From: CAZHDI01 sp964531285
Lineage (GTDB): Bacteria > Pseudomonadota > Alphaproteobacteria > JAJFIK01
Direction: 5' to 3'
Assembly: GCA_964531285.1 (NCBI GenBank)
Contig: CAZHDI010000072.1
Coordinates: 1-16,590, forward strand
Length of the DNA stretch: 16,590 nucleotides
In this document: positions 1 through 9,296 of the stretch, piece by piece
Position numbering within the stretch: the first letter of the stretch is position 1
Layout: every line of letters starts with the position of its first letter
Translations under genes and position numbers: made by a program
Notes under the pieces: generated by a model
Database searches by the model: none
Told to the model about the DNA's origin: nothing
Seen by the model: only the letters and a program-made list of their open reading frames with translations

Positions 1-2368
<2,368 letters not shown>

Positions 2369-2369
<1 letters not shown>

Positions 2370-3325
2370 TGGCGGGCGGCCTGCCATCCATCGAGGGCTT
2401 GCGCGCGGGCCGGAAGGACGCCGTGGCGCGGGCCCTTGCCGCGATCGAGACCCATACGGATGACGCCGATCTTCAGCAGCTTCTCGATTGGGCCTGGTCC
2501 GAGCCGAAGGGCCATGTGCTGGGTATCACGGGCCCGCCGGGTGTCGGAAAATCCAGCTTGATCAATGCCTTGATTGCCGACTGGCGCCGCGCGGGCCATT
2601 CGGTCGGCGTGATTGCGGTGGACCCTTCGTCACGGCGCACGGGCGGTGCGCTGTTGGGTGACCGGACGCGCATTACGACGAATCCGGATGACCCTCATGT
2701 CTTTGTGCGGTCCATGGCGGCGCGCGAGCGCCTCGGCGGTCTCGCCGATATCACCTTCCCGGCGGCAGTGCTGATGCGTGCCGTGTTCGACCGCATCATT
2801 GTGGAGACGGTTGGGGTTGGGCAGTCGGAAACCGACATTGCGGACTTGGCCGACACGGTGATGTTTTGTGTTCAGCCGGCATCGGGCGATGCGCTTCAGT
2901 TCATGAAGGCCGGCATCATGGAGGTGCCGCATATCGCGGTGATCACCAAGGCGGACATGGGGGCGGTCGCGGACCGGGCCCGCGCCGACGTGATCGGTGC
3001 CATCGGTTTGGCCTCGGACGATATGGGCGGCTGGGACGTGCCTGTTCTGACTGTCTCGGTCCAGATGCACCAAGGTCTGGCGGATCTGGAGGCGGCTGTG
3101 GAGCGCCACCGCGAATGGACGCAGGCGGCGGGGCGGCGGGCAACACGGCGCTGCGCGCAAGCCGAAATTTATCTGGCGGACGTGATCCGAGACCGGTATG
3201 GCCGGCTTGGCCTGGAGCGCCTGCGGGCCAGCCGCGACGTATCCATGACCGTGGGTGCCGGACAATCGCCCTTCGCCCTGTTGCGGGCCAGTTTCGAGGT
3301 CTTGAACCGGCAGTGGCGGGCTTAG
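2369..3325 (+). CDS. meaB: MeaB/ArgK-type GTPase (methylmalonyl-CoA mutase chaperone family)
   Basis: SIMIBI-class G protein. Characterised members protect and reload the B12 cofactor of methylmalonyl-CoA or related acyl-CoA mutases. Seen in 318 residues: Walker A GPPGVGKSS (55-63), the family signature VDPSSRRTGGALLGDRTR (84-101), IVETVGVGQSE (144-154), QPASGDALQFMKAGIMEVP (169-187) and a G4 motif TKAD (193-196) where NKxD is usual; TKxD also occurs in SRP GTPases. The ATG shares its A with the ppdK TGA (TGATG) and has a purine-rich GGCGGA about 6 bases upstream, which favours this start over in-frame codons inside ppdK. Translational coupling to ppdK is likely. No mutase gene is visible in the window, so the partner is unknown. 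The 3' end overlaps the convergent nadC by four bases. Confidence 0.92.
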
Positions 3326-4197
3326 CCGCGCGCCGTGAAATCCAACCCGATATCGAGGCTCGGTGCGCTGTGCGTGATGGCGCCGGATGAAATGTAATCC
3401 ACGCCGCTCTCCGCCACCGCCGCCACGGTTTCCAATGTGATCCCCCCCGACGCTTCGCTCACGGCACGGCCGTTGATCAATGCGACGGCCTCGGACAAAG
3501 TGGCCGGGCTCATATTGTCGAGAAGAATGGCGTCGGCGCCAGCAGTGACGGCTTCGTCCACTTGCTCGAGCGTATCGGCCTCGACCTCGATCTTGATCAT
3601 GTGGCCGGTCTTGGCGCGGGCGGCGGCGACGGCAGCGGCGATATTGCCCGTCACCGCAATATGATTGTCCTTGATCAGGATGCCGTCATCGAGCCCGAAA
3701 CGGTGGTTAAAGCCCCCGCCGCAGCGGACGGCGAACTTCTCCAGCGCCCGCAGGCCCGGTGTTGTTTTGCGTGTACAGACGATCCGCGCTTTGGTGTGAC
3801 GCACGGCATTGACCAGCGCATCCGTCGCGCTGGCGATCCCGCTCAAATGGCCCAGCATGTTGAGAGCGACCCGCTCGCCGGTGAGGACCGAACGGGCCGG
3901 GCCTTCCACATGGAGAATCGTCTCACCGGTCACGAGCGCCATGCCGTCCCGGCACAGACAATCGACCCGGATCGTGGGATCGACCATATGGAACGCCCGC
4001 ATCGCGAGGGCGGCTCCGGCCACGCGTCCGCCCTGGCGCGCGACGGCGCGGCCCTGAGCACGTACATCATGCGGAATGACGGTGTCCGATGTCAGATCCC
4101 CGGCCCGTCCCAGATCCTCTGCAAAAGCGCGCTCCAGGATCGGGTCCAGAATCAGCGCGGGCAGCGGGGCGATATCGAGGTCTGTATTGGCGTTCAT
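3322..4197 (-). CDS. nadC: Nicotinate-nucleotide pyrophosphorylase (carboxylating), quinolinate phosphoribosyltransferase
   Basis: Last step of the de novo branch: quinolinate + PRPP gives nicotinate mononucleotide + CO2 + PPi, in the cytoplasm. Seen in 291 residues, the normal family length: an N-terminal open-faced sandwich (LERAFAEDLGRAGDLTSD at 21-38), then the barrel with TRKTTPGLRALEKFAV (142-157), the substrate-binding stretch GGFNHRFGLDDGILIKDNHI (161-180, with His165, Arg166 and Lys176), IEVEADTLEQ (203-212), ILLDNMSP (224-231) and SSGAITHS (270-277). The start ATG overlaps the nadB stop as ATGA, so the two are translationally coupled. The long upstream extension of the open frame is a shadow inside nadB. 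The stop overlaps the meaB stop on the other strand. Confidence 0.97.
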   Translation of the reverse strand: MNANTDLDIAPLPALILDPILERAFAEDLGRAGDLTSDTVIPHDVRAQGRAVARQGGRVAGAALAMRAFHMVDPTIRVDCLCRDGMALVTGETILHVEGPARSVLTGERVALNMLGHLSGIASATDALVNAVRHTKARIVCTRKTTPGLRALEKFAVRCGGGFNHRFGLDDGILIKDNHIAVTGNIAAAVAAARAKTGHMIKIEVEADTLEQVDEAVTAGADAILLDNMSPATLSEAVALINGRAVSEASGGITLETVAAVAESGVDYISSGAITHSAPSLDIGLDFTARG

Positions 4198-5831
4198 CGG
4201 CGGGCCTCCTCGGGAGCGGCATCGCGCGCACCAAGGCGTGCCAGATGAGCCCGGGCATTGCTCAGGGTCAGGACGGTCCGGCGGGCGAACTCGGGTTTGG
4301 ACACCGGATAGTCGGTCCGGAAATGGCTGCCCCGGCTTTCCCGCCGCGCATGGGCGCCGGAAACGATCAGGCCGGCCGCGGCCAGAATATTGAGCAGGGT
4401 TGCGTCCTTGGCCAGCCCCCGGCCCATGGCGCCCTCGAGACGCGCGATGGTGTCGGCAGCCTCGCGCAGGGTGTCTTCCGTGCGGATCAGGCCGACGCAG
4501 TCCGTCATGGTCCGGCGCAACATGCCGATGGCCGTCGATCGTCCGGGAGCGGCATGGATGGCCGATCCGGGATGCGCCGGGCCGCGTCGGACCGGGCGGG
4601 GCGCGAGACGCGACAGGGTGTCCGACCGCAGAGCATCGGCGACCCGGCCGCCCATGACGAGCGCTTCGGCCAGGGAATTGCTGGCGAGCCGGTTGGCGCC
4701 GTGAAGGCCCGTGCAGGCGACCTCGCCGCAGGCCCACAATCCGTTTCGGCTCGTGCGCCCGTCCAAATCGGTGGCCACGCCGCCCATGTGATAATGCGCG
4801 GCCGGTGCAACGGGAATGGGCGTCACGGCAGGATCGAGGCCCGCCTCGGTGCAGAGCCGGTAGACGGTCGGGAACCGTGTGCTGAACGATGCGCCGATGG
4901 CCGTCCGGCAATCAAGATAGACCGTGTCGCCTTGGGCGATCCGGTTGAACACGGCGCGTGCGACCACATCGCGGGGCGCCAGATCGCCGTCGTCATGAAC
5001 GCCCCGCATGACCGCTTCTCCGGTTTGGGTGACCAGGCTCGCGCCTTCGCCGCGCAAGGCTTCGGTGGCAAGCGGCGCGGGATCCTGGCCCAGCATCATG
5101 GCGGTGGGATGGAACTGGACGAATTCGGGATCCGCGATGCTGGCGCCGGCACGGGCGGCCATCCCGAGCCCGGACCCGGTCAGCGACAGGGCCGGGGTGG
5201 ACACCGCATAGAGCGATGCCGTGCCGCCGGTCGCAAGCACAACGGCCCGCGCGCCGACATGAACCGTTTCGCCCGTTTCGCCGTGCACCGCGAAGACGCC
5301 GCGGATGCGTCCGCCGTCGTCCTCGGCCAGCTCAAAGGCGGTCAGAGTGCTCAAGATACGGATGGTATCGCGTTCCGCCGCCCGGTCGGCCAGGGTGAAG
5401 GTAATCGCCGCGCCGGCTTGATCGCCCGTGATCTTGACGATGCGGTTGCGCCCATGGGCCGCTTCGCGCCCGAGGACGAACGCGCCCGACACCTCCCGGT
5501 CGAACGGCACGCCGAGGCGGGCAAGGTCGTCGATCCGTACACCGATCTCGCGGCTGACAAGGCTGGCGGCCGCGGGATCGACGATCCCGGCCCCGGCTGC
5601 GATGGTGTCCCGTTCATGATGCGCGGGCGTGTCGTCCGGCCCCACTGCCGCCGCGATACCGCCTTGCGCCCAGGCGCTCGCGGTCTGGCGGCCGGGAGCA
5701 TCCATGCTCAGCAGGCTGACGCGCGGCACCGGACCGGGACCCTGCGTGAGACACAAGGCCGTATACAGACCGGCGAGGCCGGCGCCGATGACGAGCACGT
5801 CACCGCCGTCGATAAAGTCATAATCGGTCAT
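4194..5831 (-). CDS. nadB: L-aspartate oxidase
   Basis: FAD enzyme oxidising L-aspartate to iminoaspartate, the substrate of NadA. Seen in 545 residues (usual 510-550): an N-terminal dinucleotide-binding motif VIGAGLAGLYTA (14-25), SAWAQGGIAAAVG (52-64), then the succinate-dehydrogenase-flavoprotein-like core with EFVQFHPTAMM, ALRGEGASLV, HYHMGGVATD and GLHGANRLASNSLAEALVMGGR, and a C-terminal helical domain. Start choice: ATG at 5831 has GTGAG four bases upstream. A GTG three codons earlier (5840) has no visible ribosome binding site but cannot be excluded. It lies 57 bases after nadA and overlaps nadC by four bases, so all three genes should be one transcript. Confidence 0.97.
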   Translation of the reverse strand: MTDYDFIDGGDVLVIGAGLAGLYTALCLTQGPGPVPRVSLLSMDAPGRQTASAWAQGGIAAAVGPDDTPAHHERDTIAAGAGIVDPAAASLVSREIGVRIDDLARLGVPFDREVSGAFVLGREAAHGRNRIVKITGDQAGAAITFTLADRAAERDTIRILSTLTAFELAEDDGGRIRGVFAVHGETGETVHVGARAVVLATGGTASLYAVSTPALSLTGSGLGMAARAGASIADPEFVQFHPTAMMLGQDPAPLATEALRGEGASLVTQTGEAVMRGVHDDGDLAPRDVVARAVFNRIAQGDTVYLDCRTAIGASFSTRFPTVYRLCTEAGLDPAVTPIPVAPAAHYHMGGVATDLDGRTSRNGLWACGEVACTGLHGANRLASNSLAEALVMGGRVADALRSDTLSRLAPRPVRRGPAHPGSAIHAAPGRSTAIGMLRRTMTDCVGLIRTEDTLREAADTIARLEGAMGRGLAKDATLLNILAAAGLIVSGAHARRESRGSHFRTDYPVSKPEFARRTVLTLSNARAHLARLGARDAAPEEARR

Positions 5832-5888
5832 GTCGCTCACTACGTCGCAGGGTGAAGGGCGCGCCCGAACGCCAAGAGCTTGAGCGGA

Positions 5889-6989
5889 TTACTCCGCAGC
5901 CGCCACACGCTGAACCGCGGTCGTGGACACCTTGGCTTTCGCCGAGGCATCCAGCATGCGCTGAACCGCATTACGCGCCCGCTCGGCCACGTCCGGATCC
6001 ACATGGACTTCAGTGCGCAAGGTTTTCAGGGCATCGAGAATTCCCGGCAGCGTGATGCGCTTCATATGGGGGCAAAGATTGCACGGGCGTACGAATTCCG
6101 TGTTCGGCGTTTCGGCCGACACATTGTCGCTCATGGAGCATTCCGTCAGCATGACGACGGACCGGGGCTGCTTGTCTTTCACATAGGAAATCAGGGCGCC
6201 TGTCGAGCCGGCGAAGTCGGCCTCGGCTACGACATCGGGCGGGCATTCGGGATGGGCGAGGACCATGACACCCGGATGGGCGTCCCGATAGGCGCGGATC
6301 TCCTCTGCGGTGAACCGTTCATGCACCTCGCAGCGTCCGTGCCAGGCGATGATCTCCACATCGGTCTGGCGGGCGACATTCTTGGCGAGATATTCATCCG
6401 GGATCATCAGAACCCGCGATACGCCGAGCGATTCGACGATCTCGACGGCGTTCGAGGACGTGCAGCAGATATCCGACTCCGCCTTCACTTCGGCCGAGGT
6501 GTTCACATAGGTGACCACCGGCACGCCGGGATATTTTTCCTTCAGCAGGCGGACATCCCGGCCGGTGATCGAAGCGGCGAGCGAGCACCCGGCGCGCATA
6601 TCCGGAATGATCACCGTTTTATCGGGGCTCATCAGCTTGGAAGTCTCGGCCATGAAATGGACGCCGGCCTGGACGATCACCTGGGCGTCGGTCTTTGCGG
6701 CCTGACGCGCAAGCTGGAGCGAGTCGCCGACGAAATCGGCCACGCAATGATAGATCTCCGGCGTCATGTAGTTGTGCGCCAGGATCACCGCATTGCGCCG
6801 CGCCTTCCATTTCTGGATCTCATGGACATAAGGCGCCATGGCCGGCCATTCGATCGGCGGGACCACCTTGGCGACGCGCTCGTACAGCGGGGCGGTCGCC
6901 TCGGCAACCTCATCGGTATAGGCGAGCGCGTCCGGCGCGGTCTCGGCATCGGTCGAGCGGGCGATGGTCCCGGGGGCGATGTCCAACAT
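5889..6989 (-). CDS. nadA: Quinolinate synthase
   Basis: [4Fe-4S] enzyme condensing iminoaspartate with dihydroxyacetone phosphate to quinolinate. Seen in 366 residues: LAHNYMTPEIYHCVADFVGDS (70-90), VHFMAETSKLM (110-120), DMRAGCSLA (130-138, Cys135), TSAEVKAESDICCTSSNA (164-181), WHGRCEVHE (216-224, Cys220), HPECPPDV (246-253) and PCNLCPHMK (302-310, Cys303 and Cys306). By family knowledge the cluster ligands are expected at Cys135, Cys220 and Cys306. Start choice: ATG at 6989 has GAGG at a 6-base spacing. Two upstream in-frame ATGs, at 7001 and 7019, lack a Shine-Dalgarno, and the outer one lies inside the palindromic operator, so the shorter protein is preferred. First gene of nadABC. Confidence 0.97.
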   Translation of the reverse strand: MLDIAPGTIARSTDAETAPDALAYTDEVAEATAPLYERVAKVVPPIEWPAMAPYVHEIQKWKARRNAVILAHNYMTPEIYHCVADFVGDSLQLARQAAKTDAQVIVQAGVHFMAETSKLMSPDKTVIIPDMRAGCSLAASITGRDVRLLKEKYPGVPVVTYVNTSAEVKAESDICCTSSNAVEIVESLGVSRVLMIPDEYLAKNVARQTDVEIIAWHGRCEVHERFTAEEIRAYRDAHPGVMVLAHPECPPDVVAEADFAGSTGALISYVKDKQPRSVVMLTECSMSDNVSAETPNTEFVRPCNLCPHMKRITLPGILDALKTLRTEVHVDPDVAERARNAVQRMLDASAKAKVSTTAVQRVAAAE

Positions 6990-6995
6990 GGCGGG

Positions 6996-6999
6996 CCTC
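6996..6999 (-). promoter_or_regulatory. Ribosome binding site deciding the nadA start
   Basis: GAGG on the minus strand, six bases before ATG 6989. It lies just downstream of the 7002-7020 palindrome, so anything bound there, or a hairpin formed there in RNA, would sit three bases from the ribosome site. Confidence 0.7.
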
Positions 7000-7001
7000 A
7001 T

Positions 7002-7020
7002 TATGCTCAAAGTGAGCATA
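7002..7020. promoter_or_regulatory. Perfect 19-bp palindrome, probable NrtR operator (site 1)
   Basis: TATGCTCAAAGTGAGCATA: two perfect 8-base arms around AAG. It lies 13 bases upstream of the chosen nadA start and directly downstream of the nrtR gene. NrtR repressors are known to bind roughly 20-bp palindromes in front of NAD genes. That this is the NrtR site is inferred from position, symmetry and the related second copy at 7063-7081. In the mRNA it could also form a hairpin. Confidence 0.75.
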
Positions 7021-7039
7021 TCTAGAGTGAAAAGAAAGC

Positions 7040-7055
7040 CCTGCTCACGAGCAGG
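7040..7055. repeat. Inverted repeat / leader hairpin before nadA
   Basis: CCTGCTCACGAGCAGG: 7-base arms around AC, which as RNA gives a 6-bp stem with a 4-base loop. It carries the same TGCTCA/GAGCA half-sites as site 1 but with closer spacing. It lies between the two candidate operators, immediately downstream of the predicted transcription start. It could be a third regulator contact or a leader hairpin; there is no U-tract for a terminator. Confidence 0.5.
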
Positions 7056-7062
7056 AGCCTCT

Positions 7063-7081
7063 TATGCTATGTTTGAGTATT
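7063..7081 (-). promoter_or_regulatory. Imperfect palindrome, probable NrtR operator (site 2)
   Basis: Read on the minus strand it is AATACTCAAACATAGCATA, matching site 1 at 14 of 19 positions (mismatches at 1, 4, 11, 12 and 13). It overlaps the -10 and most of the spacer of the predicted nadA promoter, the classic place for a repressor. Site 1 lies 61 bases downstream, about six helical turns, so looping or cooperative binding is possible. Confidence 0.6.
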
Positions 7082-7091
7082 AGGAAGTCAA
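7064..7091 (-). promoter_or_regulatory. Predicted sigma-70-type promoter of nadABC
   Basis: Minus strand: -35 TTGACT (7091-7086), a 16-base spacer, then -10 TAGCAT (7069-7064, 4 of 6 matches to TATAAT). Transcription would begin near 7057 and give a leader of about 68 bases before the nadA ATG at 6989. The coincidence with operator site 2 raises confidence. Confidence 0.5.
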
Positions 7092-7165
7092 TGACGAAAG
7101 AGCATTTTGGGTGCACGCGATCCGCCGGCAGGGGGGATTAACCCATGGGATTCCAAGCCATAATG

Positions 7166-7182
7166 CACAAAACTTTTTTGTG
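7166..7182. repeat. AT-rich inverted repeat between nrtR and nadA
   Basis: CACAAAA-CTT-TTTTGTG: perfect 7-base arms around three bases, 87 bases downstream of the nrtR stop. The low GC of the stem argues against a strong intrinsic terminator. It could be a weak terminator for nrtR or another protein site. The rest of 7092-7268 shows no gene. Confidence 0.35.
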
Positions 7183-7268
7183 AGACGATCCTTAACGCGG
7201 GGCCGGAAAGCAGCAGTGACACCCCACCGAGCATCTGAAATGAGGGCGAGTAGAGCAGGGCGGAACCC

Positions 7269-8423
7269 TCACCGGTTGCGGTCGGCCCAATAGGGCGACA
7301 ACCGGACGCCGGCGCCGCTGCGCTCATGGAGCACTTCCCGGCGGAACCGGAAGGTCTCGGCCGGCCGGCCCCGGGTCTGGATGGTCTGGCCGGTGCCTTC
7401 CACAAGACCCGAGCGCTCCACAAGGCGCCGGAAATTCTGCTTGTGCACCCGGACGCCGGAGATGGCTTCCACGGTGCGCTGAAGATCGAGCAGGGTGAAA
7501 GTCGGCGGCATCAGTTCGAACACCACGGGCCGGTATTTCAGCTTGCCGCGCAGGCGGCCCATGGCCGTGGCGAGGATCCGGCGGTGGTCGAATTGCAGCG
7601 GCTGACCCAGACCGCCCGACGCCGGATCGGCCGGGGCGGGCGAGGGCATGGGCGCATCCTCGGCGAGCGCCATGTCGGGATGGGCCTGGACCCGCTCCAG
7701 CCGGTCGCGGGCGGCTTCGGCCACGAGCCCGGCCTCGTAGAGAAGCTCATAGCGTTCCAGGACCTTTTCCTCGTCCCAGCCGACGCCGTCGAAACCGAAA
7801 CACAGGCGCATCCGGTCGCGCCGGCGCGCCCGCTGCGCTTCGCTGGCCGACCGGCCGGCCCAGGCGTCCAGGCGCGGGCGCACCGTGTCGGAAAGCAGGC
7901 CCGGTTCGCCGTTGCGCCAGTCCTCCCAGGGGAAATACCGGTACCAGTCTTCCCAGGTGCCGTCGGCTTCGGTGCGTTGAATGACTTCGCGGGTCAGCGC
8001 CAGATAGGACACCGACACCACACGCGGCGCCGTCTTGCCGCCCGCGAAATAGCGGCCCCGGTCGCCGAAGGTATAGAGCTGTTCGACATAGCCGACCTGC
8101 AGATGGGTCTGTTCCTCGACCCAATTGCGCAACCCGATTTCCAGGGTGCGGTGCAGGGCCGGATCGAACGGGCCGAAGGGCAGGCCGTACCAGTCCTTTT
8201 TGGCGCCGGGCATCGCGGCGGCGCCCGGGCCGCGTCCGGCATCCATGAAATGATGGGCATCGGCATCGCCGCTTTGCAGCGGGGCATAGGGGCGGCGCAC
8301 CAGCAGAACCTTGGGCCGGTCGTCGGTGACCGCAATCACCACCGCCGACAGACCGATCACCACCAGATGTTCGTCATGCCGGTTGCGCGGGCGGTCGGAC
8401 CGGTCCTGCACGGTTTCGGTCAT
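7269..8423 (-). CDS. nrtR: NrtR-type transcriptional repressor of NAD metabolism (Nudix-related)
   Basis: NrtR proteins pair an ADP-ribose-sensing Nudix-like domain with a C-terminal winged helix and repress NAD biosynthesis genes. Seen in 384 residues: a Nudix fold start (VVIGLSAVVIAVTDDRPKVLLVRR, 21-44) and a degenerate Nudix box at 84-108, where the usual REUXEE is RNWVEE (Arg99, Asn100, Glu103, Glu104) and the first box Glu is Leu, so hydrolysis is unlikely. A long linker (about 150-275) holds the Pro/Ala-rich stretch 256-268. Then come FDHRRILATAMGRLRGKLKY (278-297) and the winged helix (FTLLDLQRTVEA at 309-320, QNFRRLVERSGLVE at 329-342, RGRPAETFRF at 351-360). It is longer than many NrtR proteins. 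The start ATG has GAGG four bases upstream. Position directly before nadABC and the palindromes there support the role. No similar palindrome is seen before nrtR itself. Confidence 0.85.
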   Translation of the reverse strand: MTETVQDRSDRPRNRHDEHLVVIGLSAVVIAVTDDRPKVLLVRRPYAPLQSGDADAHHFMDAGRGPGAAAMPGAKKDWYGLPFGPFDPALHRTLEIGLRNWVEEQTHLQVGYVEQLYTFGDRGRYFAGGKTAPRVVSVSYLALTREVIQRTEADGTWEDWYRYFPWEDWRNGEPGLLSDTVRPRLDAWAGRSASEAQRARRRDRMRLCFGFDGVGWDEEKVLERYELLYEAGLVAEAARDRLERVQAHPDMALAEDAPMPSPAPADPASGGLGQPLQFDHRRILATAMGRLRGKLKYRPVVFELMPPTFTLLDLQRTVEAISGVRVHKQNFRRLVERSGLVEGTGQTIQTRGRPAETFRFRREVLHERSGAGVRLSPYWADRNR

Positions 8424-8475
8424 GATGCCTCGTCAGAGCCCCTTTTGGGATGGAACGCGGTGCGAAGGAGCGCGG

Positions 8476-9018
8476 TCAGCGCCGCGGCCACAGGTCGAGC
8501 GCGACCCAGTCCACGGCATTGTAGCCCGAACCCCAGCCCAGGTCCTCAATGGCCGCCGCCATCCGCCCGTCGCGCTCCAAGAGTTCGTCGGCGATCTGAA
8601 CCATGAGCAGATTCGGCTGGATGTGCGGGCCTGCATCGCGCAGGGCCCGGGCGATCGCCGCCTCCTGGCCGGGCTCCGACAGGGCGCACAGGGCAATATA
8701 GGCGGCGGCGCCGGACCGGGAGATTCCCATCAGGCAATGCACCACCATCGGCCCGCTCTCACCGGATCGATGGGCCTGGGCCCAGTCCTCGGCGAACGCG
8801 ATGATGGCGGCGACATGGGCGACCTCGGGCGCCACAAGGCCCGGGATCACCTCCGTGATGTCGTGAATGCCCACAACCAGATGATGGTCCGGGTCCAGGT
8901 GATCGGGCCGGGTCACCTGCGCGGCCACGTCGTCCGACGGCATCAGGCTCATGAGCCGGCCGGGCTTGAGCCGGGCGATGGCATCGTCGAGATTGGCCAG
9001 GGAGGTCACATAAATCAC
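8476..9018 (-). CDS. Small protein tyrosine / dual-specificity phosphatase-like protein
   Basis: Predicted cysteine phosphatase of 180 residues. Seen: the P-loop signature HCLMGISRSG (94-103), a CX5R motif with nucleophile Cys95 and Arg101, followed by a helix. Asp53 in HDITEV is a candidate general acid. No signal peptide or membrane segment, so cytoplasmic. Start: GTG at 9018, with AAGGAG (9032-9027) eight bases upstream, a good ribosome site. It is the first gene of the minus-strand run and lies 52 bases before nrtR, so the two are probably co-transcribed. The substrate is unknown: phosphotyrosine proteins, or a phosphorylated small molecule, are both possible for such compact phosphatases. 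The link to NAD metabolism is by position only. Confidence 0.8.
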   Translation of the reverse strand: MIYVTSLANLDDAIARLKPGRLMSLMPSDDVAAQVTRPDHLDPDHHLVVGIHDITEVIPGLVAPEVAHVAAIIAFAEDWAQAHRSGESGPMVVHCLMGISRSGAAAYIALCALSEPGQEAAIARALRDAGPHIQPNLLMVQIADELLERDGRMAAAIEDLGWGSGYNAVDWVALDLWPRR

Positions 9019-9296
9019 GCCGCCTGCTCCTTATCTGACGGACCGGCCCGGGACGGCCATCGTTCAAGTCTTTGGGTCTATGCGTGGTCCTAACACGGGT
9101 CCTTCCCCGGACCGACGAAAATCGGCTGGCGCGCTCCGGCGCACGCCGATTGTTCCACCATCCTCGAAATGCTGACTGAAAAAATTGTCCGCAATGCGTC
9201 ATTTCACAAAGGGCGCGGGGTGACGACGGCGTCAAGCCTGCCGTAAGGTCACCCTGTGGATAAGAAAAGGCGCAATGCGCCAAGGGTGGGGTAGGA
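9019..9296. other. Divergent intergenic region, 278 bases
   Basis: Separates the phosphatase-nrtR run (minus) from the receptor gene (plus) and should hold both promoters. I see no convincing -35/-10 pair, no Fur-like box and no cobalamin-riboswitch core. A perfect DnaA-box sequence lies at 9255-9263. Confidence 0.6.
9255..9263 (-). promoter_or_regulatory. DnaA-box match
   Basis: TGTGGATAA on the plus strand, i.e. TTATCCACA on the minus strand, an exact match to the DnaA box consensus. It is the only full match in this intergenic region, 34 bases before the receptor start codon. A single box may be chance or DnaA-linked regulation; it does not mark an origin. Confidence 0.3.

Noticed and set aside
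4089..5855. 588-codon open frame on the plus strand opposite nadB and nadC
   Set aside because: Composition is typical of antisense frames in GC-rich genes, no domain is recognised, and the opposite strand encodes clear NadB and NadC.
6990..7060. NAD-sensing riboswitch in the nadA leader
   Set aside because: Two hairpins are possible, but I do not recognise the conserved cores of the described NAD riboswitches; DNA operators explain the palindromes better.
7088..7423. 111-codon minus-strand frame covering the nrtR end and the nadA leader
   Set aside because: Half of it is a shifted-frame shadow of nrtR and the rest crosses the predicted promoter; no ribosome site and no known similarity.
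5880..8606. Long plus-strand open frames opposite nadA (5880-7025) and nrtR (7326-8606)
   Set aside because: The opposite strand carries all catalytic motifs of NadA and the NrtR winged helix; the plus-strand translations look random and His/Gly/Arg-rich.
9019..9296. Possible cobalamin riboswitch before the receptor
   Set aside because: No B12-box-like core or conserved stem order is visible, and the region is too poor in matching segments.
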